A DNA stretch of 26,779 nt from CAYMEV01 sp964431655 [NCBI: uncultured bacterium] (GTDB lineage: Bacteria; CAYMEV01), in NCBI GenBank assembly GCA_964431655.1, contig CAYSKJ010000026.1, positions 1 through 26,779 of the forward strand, given 5' to 3'. The translations under genes were made by a program, and so were the position numbers. Of this stretch, positions 15,612 through 24,175 are shown in pieces. Position 1 is the first letter of the stretch. Every line of letters starts with the position of its first letter. The notes beneath the pieces were generated by a model. That model was not told where the DNA came from. It saw only the letters and a program-made list of their open reading frames with translations, and ran no database searches.

Positions 15612-16757
15612 ATGGAATTTAGTCAAGAAAACAAAAAAAAGGTATTTTTAATTCTTTCCATTCTATCGGCTGGTTTCATAATTCTAATTATTCCCTTTGC
15701 AAGGAAACTGTCTGTAATATTCAGCTGGCTACAGGAAAACAGCCTTTTTTATCCCTTTATGGTAATTTCATTTGCCGGAATCTGGTTTTTATGTTTCCTT
15801 CTTGTAAAAGAATCATTAAGGGTCAGGTTCCCTGGAATTATAATCTCCCTTTTATCTTCCGTTCTTTTAATATATCTCATTCTAACAATCAATATACTTC
15901 TTGAGAAGATACACCTGTTAATGTATGGAGCTTTTTCTGTATTTCTATTTTTTTACTTTCTCTTTTGCCTGCGAAAATTGCCTGCCCTTCTTTTTTCTGT
16001 GTGCTTATCCTTCAATCTAGGCCTTCTGGATGAGCTTATACAATATTTTGTGCCTGACAGGGTCGGTGATTACAGGGATATCTGGTTTAATTGCCTGTCA
16101 ACAGTCATAAGTCTTGCAGTGTTTTACCCCCTTACCCTTGAAAAAACCCGGGACCGTGCAAAAACCGGCAAATATTTTGCGGTTTTCATGCTGTTTTGTG
16201 TATTTTGCTGCGGAACCTACATGTTTATTGCCTATATTCACGGCTTCGGCTACAGGCATGTGGACGGTGATACGGTGTTTTATTCATATTTTACAAAAAA
16301 AGACCTTCTTTTTTATGACCGTATGAAAGGGCATGAATATGAAAGGGAGATATCAGTCCTGCCTTATTCAGAGATGAAGGAATATATAAAGAATTTCAGC
16401 CGCAGAAAGGATCCGTATATTTACGAGCTTGTGCTTAGACTCTACAGATACATATATTTCCGGAACAGGCTGAAATACGGGGAGCTTGACGACAAGAATG
16501 AGGCAATGACGGCTGTCAGGTTTGCCGGAGAGGAATATATACTCACAAAATATTTCAAAAATGGAATAAAACCCATAAAAAAGGATATCTTCGATCATAA
16601 ATTGAAACAAAACCGAGGAGGGAGCGGTAAATATAACAGTATGATTCTGGATGATGTTTTCTTTTATTCTTCAAGATACATGCTGGCATTATTTTTCCTA
16701 TTTCTCCAGGTATCAACGGGTATATTCCTTTTTTTCGCCTGGAAAAGAAGGGGCTGA
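15612..16757 (+). CDS. VanZ-like membrane protein with extra extracytoplasmic-type domain
   Basis: The 381-residue protein (from ATG 15612) has several hydrophobic segments in its first 180 residues. The VanZ-type signatures are EKIHLLMYGAF (98-108) and DELIQYFVPDRVGDYRDIWF (140-159), matching the family's K-x2-H-x3-Y and DE-x-Q-x4-P-x-R elements. After a membrane segment near 190-210 comes a charged, Tyr-rich region of about 135 residues (215-350). A final membrane helix (about 355-375) and a basic end (KRRG) follow. VanZ itself raises teicoplanin resistance by an unknown route; most family members have no known role. The ATG is preferred over TTG 15555 because the latter overlaps the divergent DUF1015 gene and adds a non-hydrophobic tail. 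An AGG is spaced 8 nt upstream. Confidence 0.75.
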   Translation: MEFSQENKKKVFLILSILSAGFIILIIPFARKLSVIFSWLQENSLFYPFMVISFAGIWFLCFLLVKESLRVRFPGIIISLLSSVLLIYLILTINILLEKIHLLMYGAFSVFLFFYFLFCLRKLPALLFSVCLSFNLGLLDELIQYFVPDRVGDYRDIWFNCLSTVISLAVFYPLTLEKTRDRAKTGKYFAVFMLFCVFCCGTYMFIAYIHGFGYRHVDGDTVFYSYFTKKDLLFYDRMKGHEYEREISVLPYSEMKEYIKNFSRRKDPYIYELVLRLYRYIYFRNRLKYGELDDKNEAMTAVRFAGEEYILTKYFKNGIKPIKKDIFDHKLKQNRGGSGKYNSMILDDVFFYSSRYMLALFFLFLQVSTGIFLFFAWKRRG

Positions 16758-16776
16758 ATCAAAAAAACCCGTGATA

Positions 16777-16806
16777 TTGACATTGGGTCCCGGCAAGGAG
16801 TATAAT
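16777..16806 (+). promoter_or_regulatory. Consensus sigma-70 promoter of the mutS2-dnaG-rpoD unit
   Basis: A perfect TTGACA (16777-16782) and a perfect TATAAT (16801-16806) are separated by 18 bp. It lies 45 bp before the mutS2 start. The predicted transcript would begin near 16813. This is the best promoter in the window. Confidence 0.8.
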
Positions 16807-16851
16807 ACATAAGGCGCTCTTTCACAGCCTGATTTTGCAGGAAAGAATTAC

Positions 16852-19233
16852 ATGATAGAAAAATTTGATACCAAAAGCCTTGAATTTGAACGGCTTATGG
16901 AAGATATGGCCGGATACTGCTTTACTCAAGGGGGTAAAAGTATATCCCGGAGTCTAAAGCCCCTGTGCAGGACAGAAGATATCAGGGCATCCCTTGGTTT
17001 TTTTAAGCAGTGCATGGGGTTTTATCCGGAAATATCACGGCGGCTGGATTTTGATCTGCCTGAATCCCTTGGTTTTATATCGAAAATATCTTATGAATGC
17101 ATTCTTGAACCCGATGAATTCATTGCAATATTATCAGTTATAAAGGTATCCAAAAATCTTAAAAGCCTGTTGAAGAAGACAACGGAAAACAGGCTGGAAC
17201 TTTTGGCAAGGTTTTTTTATGAACTGGATGAGCTTTCATCCCTGGAAGCCTCAATAAAAAAGGTATTTGAGGATACAGGCAGAATCCGGGATGATGCATC
17301 CGGGCTTCTTAAAAGCCTCAGGAGGGAAAAAACAGCTGTAGAGACGGATATTAAGGACAGACTCGCGAGATTCATGAATGAAGTATCAGGAAGGGATATA
17401 CTGCAGGATAATTATATTACAAGCAGGAATGACCGTTATGTAATTCCGGTGAAAAGCAGTTTTTTCAAGCTTTACAAAGGTATTGTGCAGGATAAGTCAT
17501 CCTCCGGCTTAACCTCTTTCGTTGAGCCTGACTTTATAGTACCATCTAATAACCGCAAAAAGGAAATAGAGATAGAAGAAAAGAATGAAATACTCCGTAT
17601 CCTTAAAGAACTCAGCTCCCGGGTCAGGCTGTCGAGCATGAAAATACTGGGAAACATGGATATCATACATTACCTGGACTTTGCCTTCGGTTTATCAGCC
17701 GCAGGCATAAAGCACGGCTATTATGTGCCTTCTGTTTCTGATGAGCCTTATATCTCCCTAAAAAACGCAAGACACCCTGGGCTTGTATTTATCAAGGGCA
17801 TTGATGATACAATTCCAATAGATATAGATATTAACACGGATAATAATATTGTGGTAATAACAGGTCCTAATACGGGAGGAAAGACTGCATCCCTCAAAAC
17901 TGTAGGGCTTATATGCCTTATGGTAAACTGTGGTCTGCCGATTCCCGCCAGTCCTGAATCAGTAATACCAAGGCTTGATTATATCATGTGCGACATTGGT
18001 GATGAACAGAATCTCAGCCAGAATCTTTCCACCTTCTCCTCCCATATAACCAGGATAAGCAGTTTTCTGGATTATGCCGGAAACCGGAGCCTTGTGCTCA
18101 TCGATGAAATAGGTGCGGGCACGGATCCCAGGGAGGGATCGGCTCTCGGCATTTCAATTTTGGAGTATTTAAGAAAGAAAAAGGCACTGACTTTGACTAC
18201 TACTCATTACGGCACAATAAAGGCCTTTGCCCACCAGAGAACGGGTTATATGACAGCCATGGTGGAATTCGATAAAGACACCCTGAAACCGACTTACAGG
18301 CTTATATCAGGGGAGGTGGGAAAGAGTAATGCCATCTATATTGCCGGCAAGATAGGGCTGAAAAAGGAAATTATTGATATGGCTTCCCGTTATCAGGGTG
18401 ATAATGAAAGGGAGATAGAACGGCTGTTAAACAGCATTGAAGAAAAGGACAGACTGCTTGCCCTAAGGCTTTCAGAAATTGAGGAGGAAAGAAAGGCCTT
18501 TCATGAGCAGCAGAAAAAGCAGAGAAATATTCTTAAAGACAGGCTCCAGGTAATGATAGAGCTAGAAAAAAGAAGGCTGGGGGAGATTGATGAACTTATG
18601 GGAAAGCTGAAAAATCTCCAGGCCAGGAAAAAAAGGGTAAAAAAGCCCGGGACTCCGGCCCCTTTGCCTGAAATCAGACTTAAGGAGATTGAGCACAGGG
18701 TTCAGGAGATGAGCGTGGAGATTGATGAGAGAGCCCGGGATTTAGTCCCCAGAAACGAAGAAATTACCCAATGCCTTGAGCCTGATATAGGCAGTTATGT
18801 AAATATCAGGAGCTTCTCCGGGGATTTCCAGGTAAAGAGTATCGATAAAAAATCGGATGAATATGAGGTTGTATTGAATAATCTCAGAATGAAGGTAGGG
18901 CGCGGTGATATCGAAAGGGTCATACCGGGGGATGCAACGGGGTCAAGGAGAGTTTCAGACCCCTATATCGAGCATTTTGCGTCCCGTACAGTTTCTATTG
19001 AACTGAATATTATTGGCCTTGATGTTGATTCAGCTCTGCAGAAGCTTGAAAATCTTATTGATGATGCCTATTCTGCAGGAAAGCCTTATATCAAGATTGT
19101 TCACGGCCTGGGAGAGGGTATTCTCAGGGAGGCCATAAGGGAATATCTTGAAACCCGGAGGGAGGTTAAGGAGATTATAAAGGGAGAAACAGCATATAAA
19201 AATTCAGGAATAACAGAGGCTGTATTTTACTGA
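16852..19233 (+). CDS. mutS2: MutS2 family ATPase/Smr protein
   Basis: The 793-residue protein lacks the MutS mismatch-recognition domain. It has a core/clamp helical region (1-320) and an ABC-type ATPase with Walker A GPNTGGKT (338-345), Walker B LVLIDEIGAGTDP (414-426) and the H-loop TTHYG (450-454). A long charged coiled coil (about 515-640), a KOW-like segment (about 642-695) and a C-terminal Smr domain (about 712-793) with HGLGEG (751-756) follow. Known MutS2 proteins suppress recombination or rescue collided ribosomes. The Smr motif that normally reads LDLRG here reads LNIIG (718-722), so the nuclease-associated Asp and Arg are absent. AGGAAAG precedes the ATG by 7 nt. It is the first gene of the operon; dnaG starts 20 nt after it. 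Confidence 0.95.
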   Translation: MIEKFDTKSLEFERLMEDMAGYCFTQGGKSISRSLKPLCRTEDIRASLGFFKQCMGFYPEISRRLDFDLPESLGFISKISYECILEPDEFIAILSVIKVSKNLKSLLKKTTENRLELLARFFYELDELSSLEASIKKVFEDTGRIRDDASGLLKSLRREKTAVETDIKDRLARFMNEVSGRDILQDNYITSRNDRYVIPVKSSFFKLYKGIVQDKSSSGLTSFVEPDFIVPSNNRKKEIEIEEKNEILRILKELSSRVRLSSMKILGNMDIIHYLDFAFGLSAAGIKHGYYVPSVSDEPYISLKNARHPGLVFIKGIDDTIPIDIDINTDNNIVVITGPNTGGKTASLKTVGLICLMVNCGLPIPASPESVIPRLDYIMCDIGDEQNLSQNLSTFSSHITRISSFLDYAGNRSLVLIDEIGAGTDPREGSALGISILEYLRKKKALTLTTTHYGTIKAFAHQRTGYMTAMVEFDKDTLKPTYRLISGEVGKSNAIYIAGKIGLKKEIIDMASRYQGDNEREIERLLNSIEEKDRLLALRLSEIEEERKAFHEQQKKQRNILKDRLQVMIELEKRRLGEIDELMGKLKNLQARKKRVKKPGTPAPLPEIRLKEIEHRVQEMSVEIDERARDLVPRNEEITQCLEPDIGSYVNIRSFSGDFQVKSIDKKSDEYEVVLNNLRMKVGRGDIERVIPGDATGSRRVSDPYIEHFASRTVSIELNIIGLDVDSALQKLENLIDDAYSAGKPYIKIVHGLGEGILREAIREYLETRREVKEIIKGETAYKNSGITEAVFY

Positions 19234-19253
19234 AGGGTGCTTAACAGCAGGCG

Positions 19254-20999
19254 ATGAAAGACGATATAGTTAGAATAATAAAAGAATACGTGGATATTGT
19301 GGACCTTGTATCATCCTATGTCAACCTTGAAAAAAGGTCCGATAAATTCTATGGACTCTGCCCTTTCCACAATGAAAGCAAGCCGTCCTTCACCGTTGAC
19401 CAGCAACGGGGGTTTTACTACTGCTTTGGCTGCCAGAAGGGCGGTGATATGATAAAGTTTGTTGAATCCATGGAAAATATGGATTTTATCCAGGCAGTCA
19501 ATTTCATATGCGAAAAATATGGCATAAAAGTTAATAAAGAGTGGAAAAAATCAAAAAAGGGCATAAATTATCTCTATAAGGTAAATCAGACGGCAATGCA
19601 GGCATTTTTCACCAATCTCTGCAACACTAAGGAAGGGCAAAAAGCAATAGGTTATCTAAAAAAAAGAGAAATAACCCAAAAAACCATAGATGAATTTTCC
19701 CTTGGCTATTCCATGGAGAGCTGGAATTCTCTCTATAATATGCTGCATGCAGAGTATGCAGACAATATGCTCGAGGTTTCAGGTCTCTTTAAGAAAAATG
19801 ACCGGGGGTATCTATATGATGCCTACCGAAACAGGGTTATATTTCCCATAAAAGATATTCACGGAAGGGTGATAGGTTTCGGGGGCAGGATAATTGATGA
19901 CAGCAGTCAGGAGGCAAAGTATATAAACTCCCCCAAAACTTCAGTCTATGAGAAGGGCAGGAACCTGTACGGCCTTGATATTACACGTAAGTACATAACA
20001 AGGGAGAACTCAGCCATCCTTGTAGAGGGATACCTTGATGCATTAGCCCTTTTCCAGGCAGGCGTAAAAAATGTATGCGCATGTCTTGGTACAGCGCTGA
20101 CAGAGTTGCAGGTGCAACTCCTGAAACGGTACTGCATGAAATTCTATATCTGTTTTGATTCGGATTCAGCAGGTGTCAAAAGTGCCCTTTCGAATTTCGA
20201 TATTTTTCAGAAATATGAAATAGATACCTTTTATATAGACATTACTCCTGCCAAAGACCCCGATGAGTTTTTAAAAGACTACGGTGCACAGGCATTCAGG
20301 GAAAGGATACAGGAAGCCCCTTCCCTGGAGGAAATAGTGATTAAAAGATATATTAAAAGTATAACTGAAGATAAAAAAAGTCTTGACAAAGAGCTTTTTA
20401 TGGATACCATGGCAAGACTTTTGTCAATCAGGGATTATATCAAGAGATATAAATATTTTGAGGAGTTGGCTTCTTTGCTGAATACCCGCAGTGATTCCAT
20501 GCTGAGGGAGTATAAAAGAAACCTCAGATCCAGGAATATCAGGAAAGGTCCTGAAAAAGGAGATCAGCCGGAAAGCTTCAATGTCCCTCAAAGTGAGATA
20601 AAGGTTCTGAAAGCATTAATGCTTATGACAAGAGACGAGATACAATACTTTCAGGAAAGCATAGATGGAATTATTTCATTGAATTCCCCGGCAAAACCGC
20701 TTTTCGAATTTATCCTTGCAAGCAAAGATGAGAATATTATAGCCGGACTGAAAGACAGCATTACCTTTTTTGATGAAAAGGCTGCCGGGCTTATTATCAG
20801 GAATGAACAGGAGCTTGAGGCCTTATCCGGTGATGGGAAAAAAGAGCTGAAGAAGGATATTGTATTGAAACTGCTCAATGCCAGGCTTGGCATACTGCAG
20901 GCTAAAATCTCGTCCGAAAGCGACAAGGAAATGCTTGAGAGCCTTATTAGAGACAAAATTGACATAAAGAGAAGAATACTCAAGACCAGAGGGGGGTAG
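19254..20999 (+). CDS. dnaG: DNA primase
   Basis: The 581-residue enzyme synthesises RNA primers at the replication fork with the replicative helicase. The N-terminal zinc-binding domain has C36-x2-H39 and C57-x2-C60 (LCPFHNESKPSF, YYCFGCQKGGD). The catalytic core has SPKTSVYEKGRNLYGLD (226-242) and the TOPRIM motifs VEGYLDAL (257-264, Glu258) and FDSDSAG (301-307), then DPDEFL (335-340). The C-terminal part (about 440-581) is the divergent helicase-interaction region. The start at 19254 has only weak upstream purines (GCAGGCG), and translation may be coupled to mutS2. The rpoD ATG follows its stop by 3 nt, a very tight pairing typical of dnaG-rpoD operons. Confidence 0.97.
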   Translation: MKDDIVRIIKEYVDIVDLVSSYVNLEKRSDKFYGLCPFHNESKPSFTVDQQRGFYYCFGCQKGGDMIKFVESMENMDFIQAVNFICEKYGIKVNKEWKKSKKGINYLYKVNQTAMQAFFTNLCNTKEGQKAIGYLKKREITQKTIDEFSLGYSMESWNSLYNMLHAEYADNMLEVSGLFKKNDRGYLYDAYRNRVIFPIKDIHGRVIGFGGRIIDDSSQEAKYINSPKTSVYEKGRNLYGLDITRKYITRENSAILVEGYLDALALFQAGVKNVCACLGTALTELQVQLLKRYCMKFYICFDSDSAGVKSALSNFDIFQKYEIDTFYIDITPAKDPDEFLKDYGAQAFRERIQEAPSLEEIVIKRYIKSITEDKKSLDKELFMDTMARLLSIRDYIKRYKYFEELASLLNTRSDSMLREYKRNLRSRNIRKGPEKGDQPESFNVPQSEIKVLKALMLMTRDEIQYFQESIDGIISLNSPAKPLFEFILASKDENIIAGLKDSITFFDEKAAGLIIRNEQELEALSGDGKKELKKDIVLKLLNARLGILQAKISSESDKEMLESLIRDKIDIKRRILKTRGG

Positions 21000-21002
21000 T
21001 AA

Positions 21003-22799
21003 ATGTCTGAAAATTATAATTTCAAAGAAATAAGCAAACTGATATCCTTAGGGAAAGAAAACGGATATCTTACCTTTGAACAGGTAAGCGATATTCTGCC
21101 CGATGAGCTCAATACCCCGGATAAACTTACAGAGATATGCGGCATTATTGATGAGAACAATATAGAACTTATATCCAAAAATGAAGAGCAAAGCAGGACA
21201 AAAATGTACCAGGAGGAAGAAAAGGACGATATAATTGAGACAGCAAATCTTCCGGCGGTTAAGACCGTGGGATATGAGCCTCTCCGGATGTATTTCAAGG
21301 AGATGGGGAAAGTCCCGCTTCTTACAAGGGACGGTGAAGTGGAGCTGGCCAAGAGGATTGAGAGAGCCAAGGCGGACCTGCAGGGTGCTCTCTGCAACTG
21401 CATTCTGGTTATCGAAGAGCTGTTTGCATTGGGAAAAAGGCTTAAGCAGAACCAGCTCAAGATACTGGATATAATTAAAAATGCCTCCGAGATAGAAGAT
21501 GAAGAAGAGATGGATGATCTCGACGAGATTACAGATGAGCTTCTCCAGGAGGAGGATAACGAGGGCCAGACCATTGCTGACCAGCTTTCTGGAGAGTTTT
21601 TGGAAAAGGTGGATAAGATAAAAAAGCTCTATCAGAGGCTGAAACCTCTCCTTGAAAAGGAGATTAAAAACCCCGAGAACGTCAACAGAGATCTAATAAA
21701 CAAATACCAGTCCCAGATACGGGAGCATTTTACTGAGGTACCCTTTACCGATAATACTATTATTCAGTTTGTCAATATTATCAGAGAGCTCAATGCAAGA
21801 ATCATATCGGCGAATAACTGCATAACTGCCGTGGATTCCAGGCTGGGCATGCCTCTGAACAAATACAAGCACTATCTTAAAACCGGGGAAATTGATGATG
21901 AATGCAGTATACCGGAATCTCTGCTTAAATACGATGATATAGAGGAACTTGAAAAAAAGGTAAGGAATGCCAGGAGAAAGAAGAGAAGAGCGGAAATTGA
22001 GAGCCTCCTCAGGGAAGATGATATCAGGAATATCCTTATGACTATAGAGATTTCCAATGAACAGGCTGAAGAAGCCAAGGCCAAGCTTGTCCAGGCCAAC
22101 CTCAGGCTGGTGGTTTCCCTTGCCAAAAAATATACAAACCGGGGCCTTCATTTCAGCGATCTTATCCAGGAAGGTAATATAGGTCTTATGAAGGCTGTTG
22201 ACAAGTTTGAATACAAAAGGGGCTATAAATTTTCAACCTATGCCACATGGTGGATAAGACAGGCCATTACACGGTCTATAGCAGACCAGTCCCGCACCAT
22301 AAGGATTCCGGTGCATATGATTGAGACTATTAACAAGCTTTTAAAAATTTCCAGGAAACTGGTGCAGGAGAATGGAAGGGAGCCCAGCGTAGATGAAATT
22401 GCTGAAAAAATGGATCTTCCGGTAATAAAGGTAAGGAAGATATTAAAGATAGCCCAGGAACCCATATCCCTTGAAACTCCAATAGGGGAGGAAGAGGACA
22501 GTCATCTGGGAGATTTTATAGAGGATTCCAAGGCCATAAACCCTGAAAAATCTGTTGTTGTTGATAATCTGCAGAAGATTATGGACAGGCTGCTGAAGAC
22601 CCTTACTTTCAGGGAAGAGCTGGTAATAAGGAAGCGCTTCGGTATAGCAAATGAGCTTGAATCAACCCTGGAGGATGTCGGCAAGGAGTTTGCCGTGACC
22701 AGGGAGAGGATAAGGCAGATAGAGAGCAAAGCACTAAGAAAACTGCGCCACCCTTCCCGTTCAAAGAAACTTAAACCCTTCCAGAATAATATAAGGTAG
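21003..22799 (+). CDS. rpoD: RNA polymerase primary sigma factor (sigma-70)
   Basis: The 598-residue housekeeping sigma factor has all regions in order. These are region 1.1 (1-80), region 1.2 ([18 protein letters not shown], 91-108) and a long acidic non-conserved region (about 125-355). Regions 2.1-2.4 run from 357 to 440, including [12 protein letters not shown] and the -10-reading helix [14 protein letters not shown] (413-426). Region 3 is about 440-515. Region 4 has the 4.2 helix-turn-helix [20 protein letters not shown] (555-574), which reads the -35 box. The length and large non-conserved region are like proteobacterial RpoD rather than the short Gram-positive SigA. Its GGGGGG ribosome-binding site overlaps the end of dnaG. 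It ends 1 nt before the convergent membrane glycosyltransferase gene. Confidence 0.97.
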   Translation: MSENYNFKEISKLISLGKENGYLTFEQVSDILPDELNTPDKLTEICGIIDENNIELISKNEEQSRTKMYQEEEKDDIIETANLPAVKTVGYEPLRMYFKEMGKVPLLTRDGEVELAKRIERAKADLQGALCNCILVIEELFALGKRLKQNQLKILDIIKNASEIEDEEEMDDLDEITDELLQEEDNEGQTIADQLSGEFLEKVDKIKKLYQRLKPLLEKEIKNPENVNRDLINKYQSQIREHFTEVPFTDNTIIQFVNIIRELNARIISANNCITAVDSRLGMPLNKYKHYLKTGEIDDECSIPESLLKYDDIEELEKKVRNARRKKRRAEIESLLREDDIRNILMTIEISNEQAEEAKAKLVQANLRLVVSLAKKYTNRGLHFSDLIQEGNIGLMKAVDKFEYKRGYKFSTYATWWIRQAITRSIADQSRTIRIPVHMIETINKLLKISRKLVQENGREPSVDEIAEKMDLPVIKVRKILKIAQEPISLETPIGEEEDSHLGDFIEDSKAINPEKSVVVDNLQKIMDRLLKTLTFREELVIRKRFGIANELESTLEDVGKEFAVTRERIRQIESKALRKLRHPSRSKKLKPFQNNIR

Positions 22800-22827
22800 T
22801 TCAGGCAGTGGGGCTTCCCTGCCTGAA
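22800..22827. terminator. Possible hairpin at the rpoD/GT39 convergence
   Basis: TTCAGGCAG (22800-22808) can pair with CTGCCTGAA (22819-22827) in a 9-bp stem immediately after the rpoD stop, with further weak pairing inside the loop. It overlaps the last codons of the minus-strand gene. No U-run follows it on the plus strand (CCCGG), so termination strength is doubtful. Confidence 0.4.
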
Positions 22828-24120
22828 CCCGGACCTGCGGTCAATGATTGTCTTCAGGAATACGCAAAAAGATAAGGCCATAAGAGGGTCAAAGGGTATT
22901 CTGAATCTTGTGTCGGAGTTCAGGATTACTGATATTCCAATGTAGGTTAGAATAGCTGTGTTCATATACGGCATTTTGCGGTTCAGAACATTATAAACGA
23001 ATACTGCTCCCATTACTGCCAGTATTAATAGGGATAGAGCAAGGCTCCAGTCTCCGCCGGCCGGCAGTCTGTAAACGAGAGAAGCCCTTATAAGGCACAT
23101 CAGCAGGTAGTTCACAGGATCCTGACCTACAGTCTTTAAAAATGCTGATCTTATTTCTGTCTGCCTCTCAATTTCATCCTTTCCTGATACCGGCGGGAAA
23201 TCATACAGTTCTTTTTGCCTGAGAGCCCGACTTAATGCCAGGTTTTCCAGAGAATTGCCTGCTTTACCGTCCTGGTATAAAAAAACAGGGTTATTTCTTG
23301 CCCAAAGGGTGACAGCTCCCTTAGTGGGAAAGATGACAGGCTTATGGAAAACCATATAGTTCCTTGCAAGCCAGGGGGAGGCGATGATGAGAAAGAATAC
23401 GGTAAATTTTAATAAACGCCCTGGTTTATTTCTGCAGTAAAGAAATACCAGCAGACAGGCTATGAATATGCCCTGGGATTTTGTCAGGAAAATCAGCCCC
23501 GAAACAATTCCAAGGATTTCGGGAAGCCATGGCATTATGGTCTTACCTGCGGATTTTTCAAGCATGTATATTAATAATGTCATAAGAAAAAAGAAAAGGG
23601 TCTCAGACATTATTTTCTGATTATAGATTATATTATAAGGCAAAAATGATACAGCTATCCAGACCGGCAAATTTTTTATATCCGATTTAAAATACTGTCT
23701 GGACAGGCTTAAAAGCATATATATGGATAAGGCATAGATGAATGAATTGAAAAATTTTATCAGGATTATCTGCCGGGAAAGACTTCCCAGAATGCTGATG
23801 ACAAAAAGAAATAGAGGCTCCCAGAATGCAGTCTTTGAGCCTATCTTAACCGTAGATCTGAAATATTCATCCTCAAGGTCGGTTTTTCTGACGGTTTTGG
23901 AAAAATTATCCCCTTTTTTGTTTAAGTCCTCCTCCGAAACCTTTACAGCGGGCATAACAATCTCTTTGTTTAAGATTATGCTGTTCCTTAGGCTCAGGTA
24001 TAAGAGCTGGTCTTCCTGGGGTTTTATAATCCTGTTTGACAGGGAGAGGGCTATGATCAGATTAAACCCGAGTAATGCAAGAATGAAGCTGTATATTAAA
24101 TAATCTTGTTGATTTTGCAT
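22801..24120 (-). CDS. GT39/PMT-type polytopic membrane glycosyltransferase
   Basis: The 439-residue protein (from ATG 24118-24120) has about ten hydrophobic segments. It is organised like dolichyl-phosphate-mannose or ArnT-type transferases. An acidic pair, EDQLLYLSLRNS (36-47), follows the first membrane helix, where the family has DE-x2-Y. FWEPLFLF (99-106) replaces the usual PPL segment after the first external loop. A SETLFFFLMTLLIYML helix and FLTKSQGIF, SPWLARNY and RIPFDPL follow. Such enzymes move a sugar from a polyprenyl-phosphate carrier to protein or lipid on the outer face of the membrane. The nearby GT2 type could make such a donor, but that link is only inference. An in-frame ATG at 24177 would add 19 residues and overlap the divergent gene's start. 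No Shine-Dalgarno is visible at either start. Confidence 0.75.
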   Translation of the reverse strand: MQNQQDYLIYSFILALLGFNLIIALSLSNRIIKPQEDQLLYLSLRNSIILNKEIVMPAVKVSEEDLNKKGDNFSKTVRKTDLEDEYFRSTVKIGSKTAFWEPLFLFVISILGSLSRQIILIKFFNSFIYALSIYMLLSLSRQYFKSDIKNLPVWIAVSFLPYNIIYNQKIMSETLFFFLMTLLIYMLEKSAGKTIMPWLPEILGIVSGLIFLTKSQGIFIACLLVFLYCRNKPGRLLKFTVFFLIIASPWLARNYMVFHKPVIFPTKGAVTLWARNNPVFLYQDGKAGNSLENLALSRALRQKELYDFPPVSGKDEIERQTEIRSAFLKTVGQDPVNYLLMCLIRASLVYRLPAGGDWSLALSLLILAVMGAVFVYNVLNRKMPYMNTAILTYIGISVILNSDTRFRIPFDPLMALSFCVFLKTIIDRRSGFRQGSPTA

Positions 24121-24134
24121 GATTACATTATAAT
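24106..24134 (+). promoter_or_regulatory. Putative promoter of the NtrC-type regulator gene
   Basis: TTGTTG (24106-24111) and a perfect TATAAT (24129-24134) are 17 bp apart. On the opposite strand a TATAAT (24127-24132) overlaps it, preceded after 17 bp by a weak TTTATT. The two divergent genes may therefore share back-to-back -10 boxes. Confidence 0.4.
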
Positions 24135-24175
24135 CTAGAACCTGCAAATAATAAAGGAATTTGATAAGATGTCCC

